Assembly (NCBI GenBank): GCA_008638415.1
Contig: ML703345.1
Coordinates: 110,231-174,230, forward strand
Source of the DNA: Nocardiopsis sinuspersici
Lineage (GTDB): Bacteria > Actinomycetota > Actinomycetes > Streptosporangiales > Streptosporangiaceae
Length of the DNA stretch: 64,000 nucleotides
Direction: 5' to 3'
This document shows, in pieces, positions 33,582 to 43,272 of the stretch. Made by a program: the position numbers and the translations under genes. The first letter of the stretch is position 1. Every line of letters starts with the position of its first letter. The notes below the pieces were generated by a model that was not told where the DNA came from, searched no databases, and saw only the letters and a list, made by a program, of their open reading frames with translations.

Positions 33582-34157
33582 TCAGAGCCGCTCGACCTCG
33601 GTCAGGTCGATGTCGATGGGATAGGGAAGTTCGACCTTGAGCCGCTCGTGGTGAATCCCGGTGGGTACGTAACAGGCTTTGGCGGGGTCCAGTTCGTACA
33701 CGTACACCACGGGTGCGTTGTCGTTCCTCTCCACCCGCCAGAAGTGGGGGATGCCCGCCTCGGCGTAGAGCTGGGGCTTGCGGTGCCTGTCCCTTTCCAC
33801 GGACTCCGGCGACACGACCTCGACCGCGAGCGCCACCGCCTTCGGTGGAAAGGTGCTCTGACGGTTGTCCACCGCACCGGTGTCCACCACGATGACGTCG
33901 GGTTCGGGTCGTTGACGCGGCCCGAGCGTGACCGTCATCTCCCGGCGCACACGATAGTGGTGTGGAACCGTACTCCGCAGGCCGGCGGTGACCAGGTCCA
34001 GCACCACACTGTGAAAGCCCATCTGAGGACTCATGAGAACGAGGCTTCCGTCGATCAGTTCGGTGTGCGGGGGCAGATCGGGCAGGGTGTCCAGGTCCTC
34101 GGCTCTGAATCCTCTGGTCGGGGGGATGAGCCAGTCCGGTACCGGTTGTGCGCACAT
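33582..34157 (-). CDS. Uma2-family (DUF820) PD-(D/E)XK-like protein
   Basis: A 191-aa protein of the Uma2 restriction-endonuclease-like fold. It has TELIDGSLVLMSP near the N-terminus, PEPDVIVVD (putative catalytic Asp), LAVEVVSPESVERDRH (catalytic Glu region) and KPQLYAEAGIPHFW. Despite the nuclease fold, the cellular role of the family is unproven, and genomes often hold many copies. It is convergent with the WYL gene. A broken relative lies at 5957-6133. Confidence 0.92.
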   Translation of the reverse strand: MCAQPVPDWLIPPTRGFRAEDLDTLPDLPPHTELIDGSLVLMSPQMGFHSVVLDLVTAGLRSTVPHHYRVRREMTVTLGPRQRPEPDVIVVDTGAVDNRQSTFPPKAVALAVEVVSPESVERDRHRKPQLYAEAGIPHFWRVERNDNAPVVYVYELDPAKACYVPTGIHHERLKVELPYPIDIDLTEVERL

Positions 34158-34301
34158 GCCTGCCTACCGATCGTGGAAGTTCCCTTGCGGCAATGGTAGC
34201 CCCGCCACTCCCCGATTGGGCGAAGTCCACCCGGACGCACGCCGGAGCCGCTACTTTGAGGAGTCATCCATACCCGAGGAGTAGCGAAGGCAGTGGTGTA
34301 G

Positions 34302-35216
34302 GTGTCCGTCCAGAACAAGAGCCCCGAACTGCGCGGTCTGAGCGCGCCGCCCACCGTTCGGGACTTGTGTCCCGGCTACCGCGTCGCCCGCTGGGACTCC
34401 CCCGCCGCCCTGTCACCACCCTGCCGCGAGCGCCTCCACCACACCCTGCGCGACCTGGCCGCGCGCGCCTTCGACGCCGACCACTCCGGCTACTGGCGCG
34501 CCCGTGTCAGGGCCGGGTTCTTCGACCAGATCGCCACACTGGCGCTCATCCTGGGACCCGACGGCTCCCCCGTCGGCTGGGGCGGCTACCACCGGCACCG
34601 CTTCGCCTCCCGGCGCGCCCTGTACCTGGACGCCGCGGGCGTGGTCCCCGCCCACCGCCGGTTCGGCCTCTCCGCCGCACTGATGACCCACTTCCTGGCC
34701 CGCGAGGTCCTCCTCCACCCGCTCCGGCGCACCTACGTGGTCCTGCGCACCCGCCATCCGGCCGTCTACGCCGGGTGGCGCAGGGGTCTGGGTGCCGCCC
34801 GCGTCTTCCCCAACGAACTCCGGCCCCTCCCCGCTCGGGTCCGGCGCATCGCGGGCGAGGCCGCGGAGTGGCTGGGTGACGGCCCCCGCTTGGAGGCCGA
34901 CACCCTGCTCGTCCGCGACGCCTACCGCATGTTCGACGGCGAGATCTACGGCACCCGGCCCCGCAGCGGCCACACCCCGCTCGACGACTACTTCGCCCAC
35001 CAGGTCGGCCCCAAGGACGCCGTCCTGGTCGTGGCCCGCACGAGCGCGCCCGTCCTGGCGCGGGCCACCGCCGCGCGTGTGCTGCGGGCGCGGGCCCGGA
35101 GCCTGCCCATGGTCGGCGGCCGCCCCGTGCGCGGCGCCGACCCCGTGGACCCGGTCCCGGGGGCCGCGCCCAGCGGGTCGGGGCCGGCCGGACTCATCCC
35201 AGGGGCACGGCCTTGA
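34302..35216 (+). CDS. GNAT-like acetyltransferase with extended C-terminus
   Basis: A 304-aa protein. Residues about 25-170 look like a GNAT fold: FFDQIATLALILGPDGSPVG as the central strand pair, and LDAAGVVPAHRRFGLSAALM as the acetyl-CoA loop. The C-terminal 130 residues are not recognised and end in a Pro/Gly-rich tail. The proposed GTG 34302 has GAAGG 11 nt upstream, which is weak, so the true start may be slightly downstream. The gene overlaps the end of the convergent oxidoreductase by 23 bp. Substrate unknown. Confidence 0.68.
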   Translation: MSVQNKSPELRGLSAPPTVRDLCPGYRVARWDSPAALSPPCRERLHHTLRDLAARAFDADHSGYWRARVRAGFFDQIATLALILGPDGSPVGWGGYHRHRFASRRALYLDAAGVVPAHRRFGLSAALMTHFLAREVLLHPLRRTYVVLRTRHPAVYAGWRRGLGAARVFPNELRPLPARVRRIAGEAAEWLGDGPRLEADTLLVRDAYRMFDGEIYGTRPRSGHTPLDDYFAHQVGPKDAVLVVARTSAPVLARATAARVLRARARSLPMVGGRPVRGADPVDPVPGAAPSGSGPAGLIPGARP

Positions 35217-36210
35217 CGGTGGCCGGGCTGTAGACCAGGCCGCCCATGTCACGGATCCGGTCGGTGAGCCGGGCCAGGCGCAGACTCTCCGCCCAGGGCA
35301 TGTCGGGGCTCTCGCGCTCGCCCGCGGCCACGCGGCGCGCGACCTCCTCGGCCTCGTACTCGTAGCCGTTGGCGCGGAAGGGCCGGTGGAACTCCTCCGG
35401 CTCGCGCCCGTCGCGGTGCAGCACCACTCCGGTGGCCGCCCAGAAGTGCGGGATCTCCAGCCACCCTCCGGATCCGGCCAGCACCGCCCGGTTGGGCAGT
35501 GTGGTGCGCGAGGAGCACACCAGCGAGCCGGTGCCGCCGTTCTCACCGCGCACGAGCACGGTGGTGTGGGTGTCCACCATCCGGTCGGGCGAGAGCTGCC
35601 GGGTGGCGCCCACGACGGTCAGCTCGCCCAGGTACTGGGAGGCGAGGGCCAGCGGGTACACGCCCAGGTCGAGCAGGGCGCCGCCGCCCAGGTCGGCGTT
35701 GAAGATCCGGTGGTCGGGGTCGTAGGGGACGTTGCTGCCGAACTCCGCCGAGATCCAGGACACCTCGCCGATCGCCCCGTCCCCGACCAGGTCGCGCACC
35801 AGGCGGGAGGCGGGCAGGTAGCGGGTCCACATCGCCTCCATCAGGAAGCGGTCGTTGTCGCGGGCCGCCGCCACCATCTCCGCCACCTGGAGGGCGTTCA
35901 TGGCCATGGGCTTCTCGACCAGCACGTGCTTGCCCGCGTTCAGGCAGGTCAGGGTGTTGGGATGGTGCCAGGGATGGGGGGTGGCCACGTACACGGCGTC
36001 CACCTCGGGGCTCTCGGCCAGGTCCGCGTAGCTGCCGTGGCGTTCGGGGATGCCCCAGGCGTCGGCGAACTCCTCGGCCCGTTCCCGGGTGCGTGAGCCG
36101 ACCGCGGTGACGCGGGCCGTGGGGGTGGCCCTGAGCCCTTCGACGAAGGAGTGTGCGATACCGCCGGTCCCGACCACGCCCCAGCGCAGTCCGCCGTTGT
36201 CATCTGTCAT
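35194..36210 (-). CDS. Gfo/Idh/MocA-family oxidoreductase
   Basis: A 338-aa NAD(P)-dependent sugar-type dehydrogenase. The N-terminal Rossmann motif is WGVVGTGGIAHSFVEGL, the family EKP motif appears in HVLVEKPMAMN, and the C-terminal alpha/beta domain has DLGGGALLDLGVYPLALA. Likely substrates are cyclitols or sugars, but this cannot be told here. ATG 36210. Monocistronic. Confidence 0.92.
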   Translation of the reverse strand: MTDDNGGLRWGVVGTGGIAHSFVEGLRATPTARVTAVGSRTRERAEEFADAWGIPERHGSYADLAESPEVDAVYVATPHPWHHPNTLTCLNAGKHVLVEKPMAMNALQVAEMVAAARDNDRFLMEAMWTRYLPASRLVRDLVGDGAIGEVSWISAEFGSNVPYDPDHRIFNADLGGGALLDLGVYPLALASQYLGELTVVGATRQLSPDRMVDTHTTVLVRGENGGTGSLVCSSRTTLPNRAVLAGSGGWLEIPHFWAATGVVLHRDGREPEEFHRPFRANGYEYEAEEVARRVAAGERESPDMPWAESLRLARLTDRIRDMGGLVYSPATVKAVPLG

Positions 36211-36339
36211 GGGAGCATCCTAAAAACACGGTCATCTCGGGAGCGAGGCGGGGAAGGTACTCGGATTCCCCGCCCTGGGACCGTACGGTGTCCAGGGAGG
36301 CGTGTGAGGCCGCCCGACAGGCCAAGAACGGAGGAGGAC

Positions 36340-36732
36340 ATGACGAAGACCCTCTCCCAGAGGCTCGGGGTGCAGCCTGGTGACCGGCTGCTCGTTCTCA
36401 ACGCTCCGGAGCGCTACCTGCGGCTGCTGGATCCGCCCCCCGACATCCATATCGACCTGGGGCCCGTCGAGGGCGCCGAGTACGACGACGTCCACATGTT
36501 CGCCCTGGACCGGGGAACCGTGGATCGCGAGGCGCCCCGGACACTGACCCTGGTGGGCCCGCGCACCCGCCTGTGGATGTGCTATCCCCAGCGCGGCGGA
36601 ACCATCATCACCGACCTGGCCGCCGACAAGGGCTGGGACCTCCTCGTCGACTCCGGATGGCACGGCACCGCCCAGGTGCCGATCGACTCGGACTGGGCGG
36701 CGCTGCGCTTCGAGCGGGTCGGCGCCTCCTAG
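36340..36732 (+). CDS. DUF3052-like small protein
   Basis: A 130-aa soluble protein. The layout (LGVQPGDRLLVLNAPERYL, then YDDVHMFALDR, RTRLWMCYPQRGG, and GWDLLVDSGWHGTAQVPI ending in WAALRF) resembles small actinobacterial proteins annotated as DUF3052 or similar; the assignment is tentative. ATG 36340 has a strong GGAGGA. Its TAG stop and that of the convergent DUF4097 gene share the palindrome CTAG. Confidence 0.65.
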   Translation: MTKTLSQRLGVQPGDRLLVLNAPERYLRLLDPPPDIHIDLGPVEGAEYDDVHMFALDRGTVDREAPRTLTLVGPRTRLWMCYPQRGGTIITDLAADKGWDLLVDSGWHGTAQVPIDSDWAALRFERVGAS

Positions 36733-37700
36733 TCGGATGTGACGCTCAGGGTGCCGCTGACGGTGTCGGCCTCGATGCGTGCGTCCGCCCCGGACGAGGT
36801 CTCCACCCCCACGTGGCGGCTCCCGGACGCGGACTCCCCGGTGACCTCGTAGACGCCCTCGGGTACCTGTACGTGGATACCGCCGCTGACACTCTCCATG
36901 CTCAGCAGGTCGAAGGTGTCCTCGGTGGTGACCCCGATGCTCCCCGAGACCGTGGAGACCCGCGCCTCGGTGAAGTCCCCGCCCACCTGGACGCCGCCGC
37001 TGGTGGACTCGGCCGTGACCGTTCGCGCGTCGAACCCGGACACGTCCACGTGCCCGGACGTGCTCGAGGCCTGCAGGCTCTCACCCTCGCCCTCCGCGGT
37101 GATCCGGCCACTGGTGGTCTCGGCGACCAGTGAACCCCTCGCGCCGGTCACGTCGATCCTGCCGCTGGTGGACTCGGCGGTGACGTCGCCGCTGGTGTCG
37201 TCCACCCGGACCTGGCCGCTGGTGCTGGTCAGGTTCAGCTCACCGTGGACGTTCTCCACGCTGATCCGGCCGCTGACGGTTTCCACGGTCACCGCGGTCC
37301 CCTCCGGAACCGCGACCTCGTAGTCGACCCGGCAGCCGCCGAGGAACGGTACGCCCAGGCAGAGAGCCTCCACCTGCAGGGCGTCACCGCTCGTTTCGAT
37401 GTCCTCCTCCGGCTCGGTGAGGGGGGTTCCGCGCAGGGTGCGGTCCAACCGCACCCCCTCGTCGCCGCCGGTGAGGGTGACGTCGCCGCCGGTGCTGTTC
37501 TCGATCTCCATGGACTGGGGAGCGTCGTAGGTGTCGCTGCGGTCGCCGTGGTCCACGCCCACGCTGCCCAGGACCGAGAACGCGGTCGCCACCACCAGGG
37601 CCGCCACCAGCACCGCGCCCAGGAGCAGCCACGGCCCCACGCGGAACCTGCGCGGCTCCTTGCTCGACGAGGCGTACAGGCCCCGCGCCTTGAATGTCAC
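36729..37700 (-). CDS. DUF4097-family beta-repeat membrane-anchored protein
   Basis: A 323-aa protein. Residues about 20-45 form one membrane helix (VGPWLLLGAVLVAALVVATA) with Arg/Lys before it, so the rest is extracytoplasmic. The body is a run of short repeats with S/T-SG corners (e.g. LNLTSTSGQVRVDDTSGDVT), as in DUF4097/DUF4098 beta-solenoids. Its gene lies 43 bp after the response regulator and is likely the third gene of that operon, suggesting a cell-envelope role. ATG 37700. Confidence 0.85.
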   Translation of the reverse strand: MTFKARGLYASSSKEPRRFRVGPWLLLGAVLVAALVVATAFSVLGSVGVDHGDRSDTYDAPQSMEIENSTGGDVTLTGGDEGVRLDRTLRGTPLTEPEEDIETSGDALQVEALCLGVPFLGGCRVDYEVAVPEGTAVTVETVSGRISVENVHGELNLTSTSGQVRVDDTSGDVTAESTSGRIDVTGARGSLVAETTSGRITAEGEGESLQASSTSGHVDVSGFDARTVTAESTSGGVQVGGDFTEARVSTVSGSIGVTTEDTFDLLSMESVSGGIHVQVPEGVYEVTGESASGSRHVGVETSSGADARIEADTVSGTLSVTSD

Positions 37701-37743
37701 TGTCTTTCCTTTCCCGAGGGTTCGCGCCCCCTGGTCTTGGCGT

Positions 37744-38448
37744 TCAGTTCCGGTCCGCGCCGCGCAGATAGCGCAGGACTGCCTGGACTCTGCGGTGGTC
37801 GTGGTCGTCCTGGCTCAGGTCGAGCTTGGTGAAGATCGAGCGGATGTGCTTTTCCACGGCGCGTTCGGTGACGGTCAGCCGATCCGCGATACCCGCGTTG
37901 TTGAGTCCCTGCGCCATCACCTCCAGCACCTCGGCCTCGCGGGGGGTGAGGCGCTCCAGTGCGCTGTCCCGGCTCCTGCTGAGCAGCTGTGAGACCACCT
38001 CGGGGTCGATGGCCGCGCCGCCGTCGGCCACCCGGCGCAGCACTCCCAGGAACTCGTCGATGTCGGCGATCCGGTCCTTGAGCAGATAGCCGACCTTGCT
38101 GGAACCGCCGCCCAGCAGGTCGGCGGCGTAGCGGCTGACCACGTGCTGGGACAGCAGCAGCACCGCCACCTCCGGGTGCCTCTGACGGATGACGATGCCC
38201 GCCTGGATGCCCTCCTCGGAGTAGGTGGGCGGCATGCGGATGTCGACCAGGCACAGGTCCACGTCGGGGTGGTCCTCCACCGCGCGCAGCAGGGCCTCGG
38301 CGTCTCCGACCTGCTCGACGATCTCCACGCCCGCGTCCTCCAGCAGGCGGGCCATCCCGCTGCGCAGCAGGACCGAGTCCTCGGCGATGACCACCCGTGG
38401 GCCCTTCTCGGCGGACGGTGTGGTGTGCGCGCTGGTGTGCACGGTCAT
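37744..38448 (-). CDS. NarL-family response regulator
   Basis: A 234-aa two-component response regulator. The receiver domain has VVIAEDSVLLRSG (acidic pocket) and LCLVDIRMPP (phosphorylated Asp); the C-terminal LuxR-type HTH is LTPREAEVLEVMAQGLNN with VTERAVEKHIRSIFTKL. ATG 38448 overlaps the TGA of the kinase gene (ATGA), so the two are translationally coupled; ATG 38457 is possible. It likely controls the downstream DUF4097 gene. Confidence 0.95.
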   Translation of the reverse strand: MTVHTSAHTTPSAEKGPRVVIAEDSVLLRSGMARLLEDAGVEIVEQVGDAEALLRAVEDHPDVDLCLVDIRMPPTYSEEGIQAGIVIRQRHPEVAVLLLSQHVVSRYAADLLGGGSSKVGYLLKDRIADIDEFLGVLRRVADGGAAIDPEVVSQLLSRSRDSALERLTPREAEVLEVMAQGLNNAGIADRLTVTERAVEKHIRSIFTKLDLSQDDHDHRRVQAVLRYLRGADRN

Positions 38449-39854
38449 GCCTCCCATGGGATGTCGGCGGTCAGGACGGTGCCCTCGCCCGAAGGACTGT
38501 GTACGGTCAGGGTGCCGTCGACCGCGTCCACGCGGTCCCACAGGCCGTACAGGCCCGTGCCCGACTCGGGATCGGCCCCTCCGGCGCCGTCGTCGGTGAC
38601 GGTGAGCCGCAGCAGGTCGCCACCGCGGCCACCGCGCCGGGACGTGCGTGGTACCCGCTCGGCGGCCACGGTGATCCGTGTGGCCCCGGCGTGTTTGGCG
38701 ATGTTGGTGAGCGCCTCGCAGGCCACGTAGTAGGCCACCCCCTCGGCCCGCGGCGAGGGGCGCTCCGGCAGTTCGACGTCGACCCGCACGGGCACCGGGG
38801 CGCGTCCGGCGGCCACGGGCAGGGCCGCGCCCAGTCCGTGGTCGGTCAGGACACGGGGGTGGAGTCCGCGCGCGACCTGACGCAGCTCGTCCATGACCTC
38901 CCGGGACTCGCGCTGGGCCTCGGTGATCAGCTCCAGAGCCGTATCGGGATCGGTGCCCACACGTGAACGGGCCCGGGTCAGGGTCATGGACAGGGCGAGG
39001 AGCCGCTGTTGGGCGCCGTCGTGCAGGTCGCGCTCGATGCGGCGCCGCTCGGACTCGGCGGCGTCGACCATGCGCAGGCGGCTGTCCTGGACGTGGACCA
39101 GGCGGCGGCGGATGCGCACCTCGGGGGCCTCGAACAGCAGCATGCGGTGCAGCAGGACCTCGGTCGCGACGATGGTGGGGGCCAGGCGCAGGCCCACCAG
39201 GGCGCACAGCGGGCCGGCCACGACCAGGACCAGCGGACCGACCAGGTCACCGGGGGCGCCCTGGACCAGTACGAACACGATGCCGATCAGGGCGCCGACG
39301 GCGGTCGCTCCGCCGCACACCACCAGCACCACCACCGCGCCCGCGGCCAGGAGGCCGTGGACCCCGGCGACGGTGCTGTAGACGACCGCAGACCAGGCGT
39401 CGCGTCCGAGCAGGAACCGCGAGGCGCGCAGGAGCGGGTTGTCGTCGGCCAGGGGGTCGGGCGGGCTGGTCTCCACGATCCCGAACACGTGGTCCAACCG
39501 GTTGCGCTGGACCCGGCAGGCCAGGCGGGCCAGCAGGGTCGCGGCGGCCGGGAACCCCAGGAGGAAGGTGACCGCGTCCTCAGCCAGGTGGAGGGGTTCT
39601 CGCCGGGGTACGTCGGGCAGCCACGGGGCGGTGAGCGCGGAGCCGACCCAGGTGGCCGAGACGATGAGCGTGAACGCGGGCACCAGGTAGAACAGGGCCA
39701 GGGCCAGGGAGGTCATCAGATACAGGACCTCGACCAGGCGCACCCGCCAGGTGGCCCCGTAGGCTTCGGCCACACGGGGCAGGCCGGCGGGGGAGGACAG
39801 GGAAGCTCCGTCCCCGCCTCCGCCCGCGCTGTCGTGTGTGCTCTGACCGGTCAC
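38445..39854 (-). CDS. sensor histidine kinase (HisKA_3 type)
   Basis: A 469-aa membrane kinase. Four to six hydrophobic segments in two groups occupy residues about 40-215 without a large extracellular domain, suggesting an intramembrane or envelope-sensing kinase. The dimerisation/phosphoacceptor box is RRIERDLHDGAQQRLLALSM, and the HATPase_c domain has CEALTNIAKHAGA and DDGAGGADPESGTGLYGL. GTG 39854. Partner regulator and a DUF4097 protein follow in the same operon. Confidence 0.93.
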   Translation of the reverse strand: MTGQSTHDSAGGGGDGASLSSPAGLPRVAEAYGATWRVRLVEVLYLMTSLALALFYLVPAFTLIVSATWVGSALTAPWLPDVPRREPLHLAEDAVTFLLGFPAAATLLARLACRVQRNRLDHVFGIVETSPPDPLADDNPLLRASRFLLGRDAWSAVVYSTVAGVHGLLAAGAVVVLVVCGGATAVGALIGIVFVLVQGAPGDLVGPLVLVVAGPLCALVGLRLAPTIVATEVLLHRMLLFEAPEVRIRRRLVHVQDSRLRMVDAAESERRRIERDLHDGAQQRLLALSMTLTRARSRVGTDPDTALELITEAQRESREVMDELRQVARGLHPRVLTDHGLGAALPVAAGRAPVPVRVDVELPERPSPRAEGVAYYVACEALTNIAKHAGATRITVAAERVPRTSRRGGRGGDLLRLTVTDDGAGGADPESGTGLYGLWDRVDAVDGTLTVHSPSGEGTVLTADIPWEA

Positions 39855-39968
39855 GGAACCAATCTAGGTTTCACGGCCCTGTCGGCACGAGACCATCAGC
39901 ACGTGAGGTGGGGGTGGTGCTGCCACTACCGGCGCCCTCCCCCGGGAGCCGAGAGGGCGGATGCGGGA

Positions 39969-40709
39969 GTGGACGACAGGGGTGTGGCGGTGCGGCCGGT
40001 GCTGGCCGACGTCGGCGGGATCAACATGCTCTTCGCCCTGGAGACACGGCCTCCCGGCTCCGGATGGCTGCCGCTGGGCGGCGCGGACGCGGTGGAGGAC
40101 GGGAGGCTCGCCGCGGAGGTGGAGCGGGTGCGCGGGCGGCTGGCGGAGCTGTCGGGGCGGCCGGGCGCCACGGTGGAGTGGCGGGTGGCGGCCTCGGTGT
40201 TCCACCAGGGACTGGCCACGCGGCTGCTGTCGCCGGTGCTGGCGGCGGCGCTGTGCCACGGGGCGCTGCTGGACGCGGCGCGGTTCCACTGGGACCCGCA
40301 CCGGGAGGGGCCGGTGGTGCTGCGCACCGCGCAGGAGCGGGCCGCGCCGGTGGTCGGCGGGACGGTGGAGGTGGCCGACTGGATCGAGCGCACGGTGGTC
40401 CTCGGGGTGATGGCGCGCGTGGCGCGGGATCTGTCGGGTGTGGGCAAGGTGGCGCGGGGGCTGCTGCGCGGCAACACGGCCGCGGCCCTGGCCGGGGCCG
40501 TGCGCTCCCTGGGCGCGGACCGGCCCGCCCGGCGGGAGCGGGCCGAGGAGGTGGCCGGGGATCTGCTGGCGCGCCCCTCGCTGGCCGGGACCGGCGCCTA
40601 CACGGGGACGGACGCCTCGGGGGCGGCGGTGTTCCGGCGTACCACGTGCTGCCTGTACTACCGGGTGCCCGAGGCGGGTTACTGCGGCGACTGCGCGCTG
40701 CGGCCCTGA
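39969..40709 (+). CDS. FhuF-like ferric reductase (2Fe-2S)
   Basis: A 246-aa protein of the FhuF family, which reduces iron in siderophores in the cytoplasm. The C-terminal cluster motif is CC-x10-C-x2-C in RTTCCLYYRVPEAGYCGDC. The middle has the family helices (VFHQGLATRLLSPVLAAALC). GTG 39969 is a provisional start; other GTG codons nearby are possible and no RBS is clear. No siderophore genes or obvious iron box are adjacent. Confidence 0.82.
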   Translation: MDDRGVAVRPVLADVGGINMLFALETRPPGSGWLPLGGADAVEDGRLAAEVERVRGRLAELSGRPGATVEWRVAASVFHQGLATRLLSPVLAAALCHGALLDAARFHWDPHREGPVVLRTAQERAAPVVGGTVEVADWIERTVVLGVMARVARDLSGVGKVARGLLRGNTAAALAGAVRSLGADRPARRERAEEVAGDLLARPSLAGTGAYTGTDASGAAVFRRTTCCLYYRVPEAGYCGDCALRP

Positions 40710-40860
40710 GGGGCCGCGGCGCCGGACCCGCACCTCCCGGGCACCGGTGAGGGCCACGGGCCGGACGCCCGTGCGCGGGATGTGACCGCGGGGAGGGCGT
40801 GTCGGCCCTCCCCCGTGAAATCCGATGGACGCTTCGGGGCGGGTGGGCGATCCTGTCCCG

Positions 40861-41616
40861 ATGGTCACTCCACCCCTTCCTCCCCTGTACCGCGACGCCG
40901 ACTTCAACGGTCCGCTCTCCGACGACCACGCCGCCAGGCTGATCCGCGACCTGGACTCCCTGGAGGACAGGCGGATCGTCGACATCGGCTGCGGCTGGGG
41001 CGAGTTCCTGCTGCGCGCCCTGGCGAGCGAGCCGACCGCCACCGGATTCGGCATCGACCTCGGCGAGGAGGCCGTCGGGCACGGGCGTGCCAACGCCCGG
41101 GGCCGCGGACTGGCCGACCGCGTCGAACTCGTGGCCGGCGACGTGGGCGCCTGGACCGGCACGCGCGCGGACGTGGTGGTCAACAGCGGTGCCAGCCACG
41201 TGTGGGGCGGTGACCCGGTGAGGCACACCGCCAACGCCCTGGAGTCGGTCGCCGGCCTGCTCGAACCCGGAGGCCGGTTCCTGTTCGGCGAGTGCTTCTG
41301 GCTGCGCGAGCCGACCATGGAGGAGCTGGAGGTCATGCGCGACATCCCGCGCGCCCAGTACCGGTTCCTTCCGGACCTGGTGGACTTCGCCCTCTCCCAC
41401 GGCTTCCGGCTTCGGGCGCTCTCGCAGGCGAGCCCGCGGGAGTGGGACGACTTCGAGAACCGGCACGCCCGGGGCCGGGAGGAGTGGCTGCTGGCCAACC
41501 CCGGCTCCCCGGACGCCGACGAGGTCCGGGCCGGGGCCGACCGGCACCGCGAGTTCCGTGTCCGCGGTACCCGGGAGACGATCGGTTTCGCCTACCTGTC
41601 CCTGATCCGGGTCTGA
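40861..41616 (+). CDS. class I SAM-dependent methyltransferase
   Basis: A 251-aa methyltransferase with motif I RIVDIGCGWGEFLLRAL, the acidic GFGIDLGEEAV, and GGRFLFGECFWLRE after strand 5. The substrate is unknown. ATG 40861 gives the best N-terminus; an in-frame start at 40825 adds 12 residues. It is convergent with the PhnB-like gene across a strong terminator. Confidence 0.87.
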   Translation: MVTPPLPPLYRDADFNGPLSDDHAARLIRDLDSLEDRRIVDIGCGWGEFLLRALASEPTATGFGIDLGEEAVGHGRANARGRGLADRVELVAGDVGAWTGTRADVVVNSGASHVWGGDPVRHTANALESVAGLLEPGGRFLFGECFWLREPTMEELEVMRDIPRAQYRFLPDLVDFALSHGFRLRALSQASPREWDDFENRHARGREEWLLANPGSPDADEVRAGADRHREFRVRGTRETIGFAYLSLIRV

Positions 41617-41654
41617 CCCGCGCACGACGGCGGGCCGGGTCCCGGCGCCCACGT

Positions 41655-41688
41655 GGTGGTGCCCGGGGAGACCGCCTCGGGCACCACC
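41655..41688. terminator. 11-bp hairpin between converging genes
   Basis: GGTGGTGCCCG (41655-41665) and CGGGCACCACC (41678-41688) enclose 12 nt. It sits between the stops at 41616 (plus) and 41723 (minus). Confidence 0.65.
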
Positions 41689-41722
41689 GGCACCGCCCGG
41701 CCACGGGGGCGGGGCCGGCGCC

Positions 41723-42205
41723 TCAGCCCCCGTCCGCGGCCCTGCGGATCTCGGCCAGGTCGATCCGGCCCATCTTCAGCATCGCCTGCATGGCGCGGCC
41801 GGCCCGACCGGGGTCGGGGTCGGCCAGCAGGTCGTCGAGCTCGGCGGGAAAGACCTGCCAGGAGAAGCCGAAGCGGTCCTTGAGCCAGCCGCACTGGCTC
41901 TCCTGGCCGCCCTCACTGAGCTTGTACCAGTAGTGGTCGGACTCCTCCTGGCCGTCGCAGACGACCTGGAGCGAGACCGCCTCGGAGAAGGTGAACCCGG
42001 GGCCGCCGTTGAGGGCGGTGATCTGCTGGCCGTTGATCTCGAAGTCCACGGTGAGCACCATGCCGGCGGGCCGGGGCGCGCCCGGCCCGTAGTGCCTGAC
42101 CCGCAGGATGCGCGAGTCCTCGAACAGTCCGACGTAGAAGTCGGCCGCCTCCTCGGCCCGGGTGTCGAACCACAGGCAGGGGACGATCTTGTTGAGCCTG
42201 GTCAT
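41723..42205 (-). CDS. PhnB/3-demethylubiquinone-methyltransferase-like VOC protein
   Basis: A 160-aa VOC-fold protein. The pattern KIVPCLWFDTRAEEAADFYV, GPGFTFSEAVSLQVVCDGQE and GWLKDRFGFSWQVFPAEL is typical of the PhnB-like group (Pfam 3-dmu-9_3-mt). The role is unknown. ATG 42205 has GAGGAG 5-8 nt upstream. Confidence 0.87.
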   Translation of the reverse strand: MTRLNKIVPCLWFDTRAEEAADFYVGLFEDSRILRVRHYGPGAPRPAGMVLTVDFEINGQQITALNGGPGFTFSEAVSLQVVCDGQEESDHYWYKLSEGGQESQCGWLKDRFGFSWQVFPAELDDLLADPDPGRAGRAMQAMLKMGRIDLAEIRRAADGG

Positions 42206-42391
42206 GGCCGCTCCTCTCCGTACGCGGCGCGCCCTACGCGCCTTCCTGCCCATACGGACACGTTCGGGCGCCGGAACTCATCGGCACACGCCGAGGCTTC
42301 TTCGCGGGCGGGCGGGCGGGCGGGCCGGTCCTGGAACCGGGAACGCCAACGGCGCTGGGCAACTCCGGTACGGCGTGGCACGATATGACAC

Positions 42392-42841
<450 letters not shown>

Positions 42842-42846
42842 CTGCC

Positions 42847-43272
42847 ATGGACATCACCATTCACCAGGCCTTCCTTCCGCACAACGACCCGGACGCCTCC
42901 CTGGCCTTCTACCGCGACACCCTCGGCTTCGAGGTCCGCAGCGACGTCGGCTACGGCGGAATGCGCTGGATCACGGTCGGTCCCGCCGACCAGCCCGGCA
43001 CGTCCATCGTCCTGGAGCCGCCGGTCGTCGACGGCTGCGGCGTCACCGAGGAGGAGCGCCGCACCATCGCCGAGATGATGGCCAAGGGCACCTACTCCGG
43101 CATCAACCTGGCCACCCGCGACCTCGACGGCACCTTCGAGAAGCTGCGGTCCGGCGACGCCGAGGTCGTCCAGGAGCCGACCGAGCAGCCCTACGGCGTC
43201 CGCGACTGCGCCTTCCGCGACCCCGCGGGCAACCTGATCCGTATCCAGGAGCTGCGTTGGGCCGACCGGTGA
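42847..43272 (+). CDS. VOC-family (glyoxalase/bleomycin-resistance-like) protein
   Basis: A 141-aa single VOC module pair: HQAFLPHNDPDASLAFYRDTLGF at the N-terminus and YGVRDCAFRDPAGNLIRIQE at the C-terminus. Metal-binding His and Glu residues of the family are plausible. Substrate unknown. It lies between an AraC regulator and a PPOX gene whose GTG overlaps its stop (GTGA), so it is co-translated with the latter. Confidence 0.9.
   Translation: MDITIHQAFLPHNDPDASLAFYRDTLGFEVRSDVGYGGMRWITVGPADQPGTSIVLEPPVVDGCGVTEEERRTIAEMMAKGTYSGINLATRDLDGTFEKLRSGDAEVVQEPTEQPYGVRDCAFRDPAGNLIRIQELRWADR

Noticed and set aside
39855-39968. Iron box before the FhuF-like gene
   Set aside because: A fragment like TAGGTTT is present but no 19-bp DmdR/IdeR dyad can be completed.
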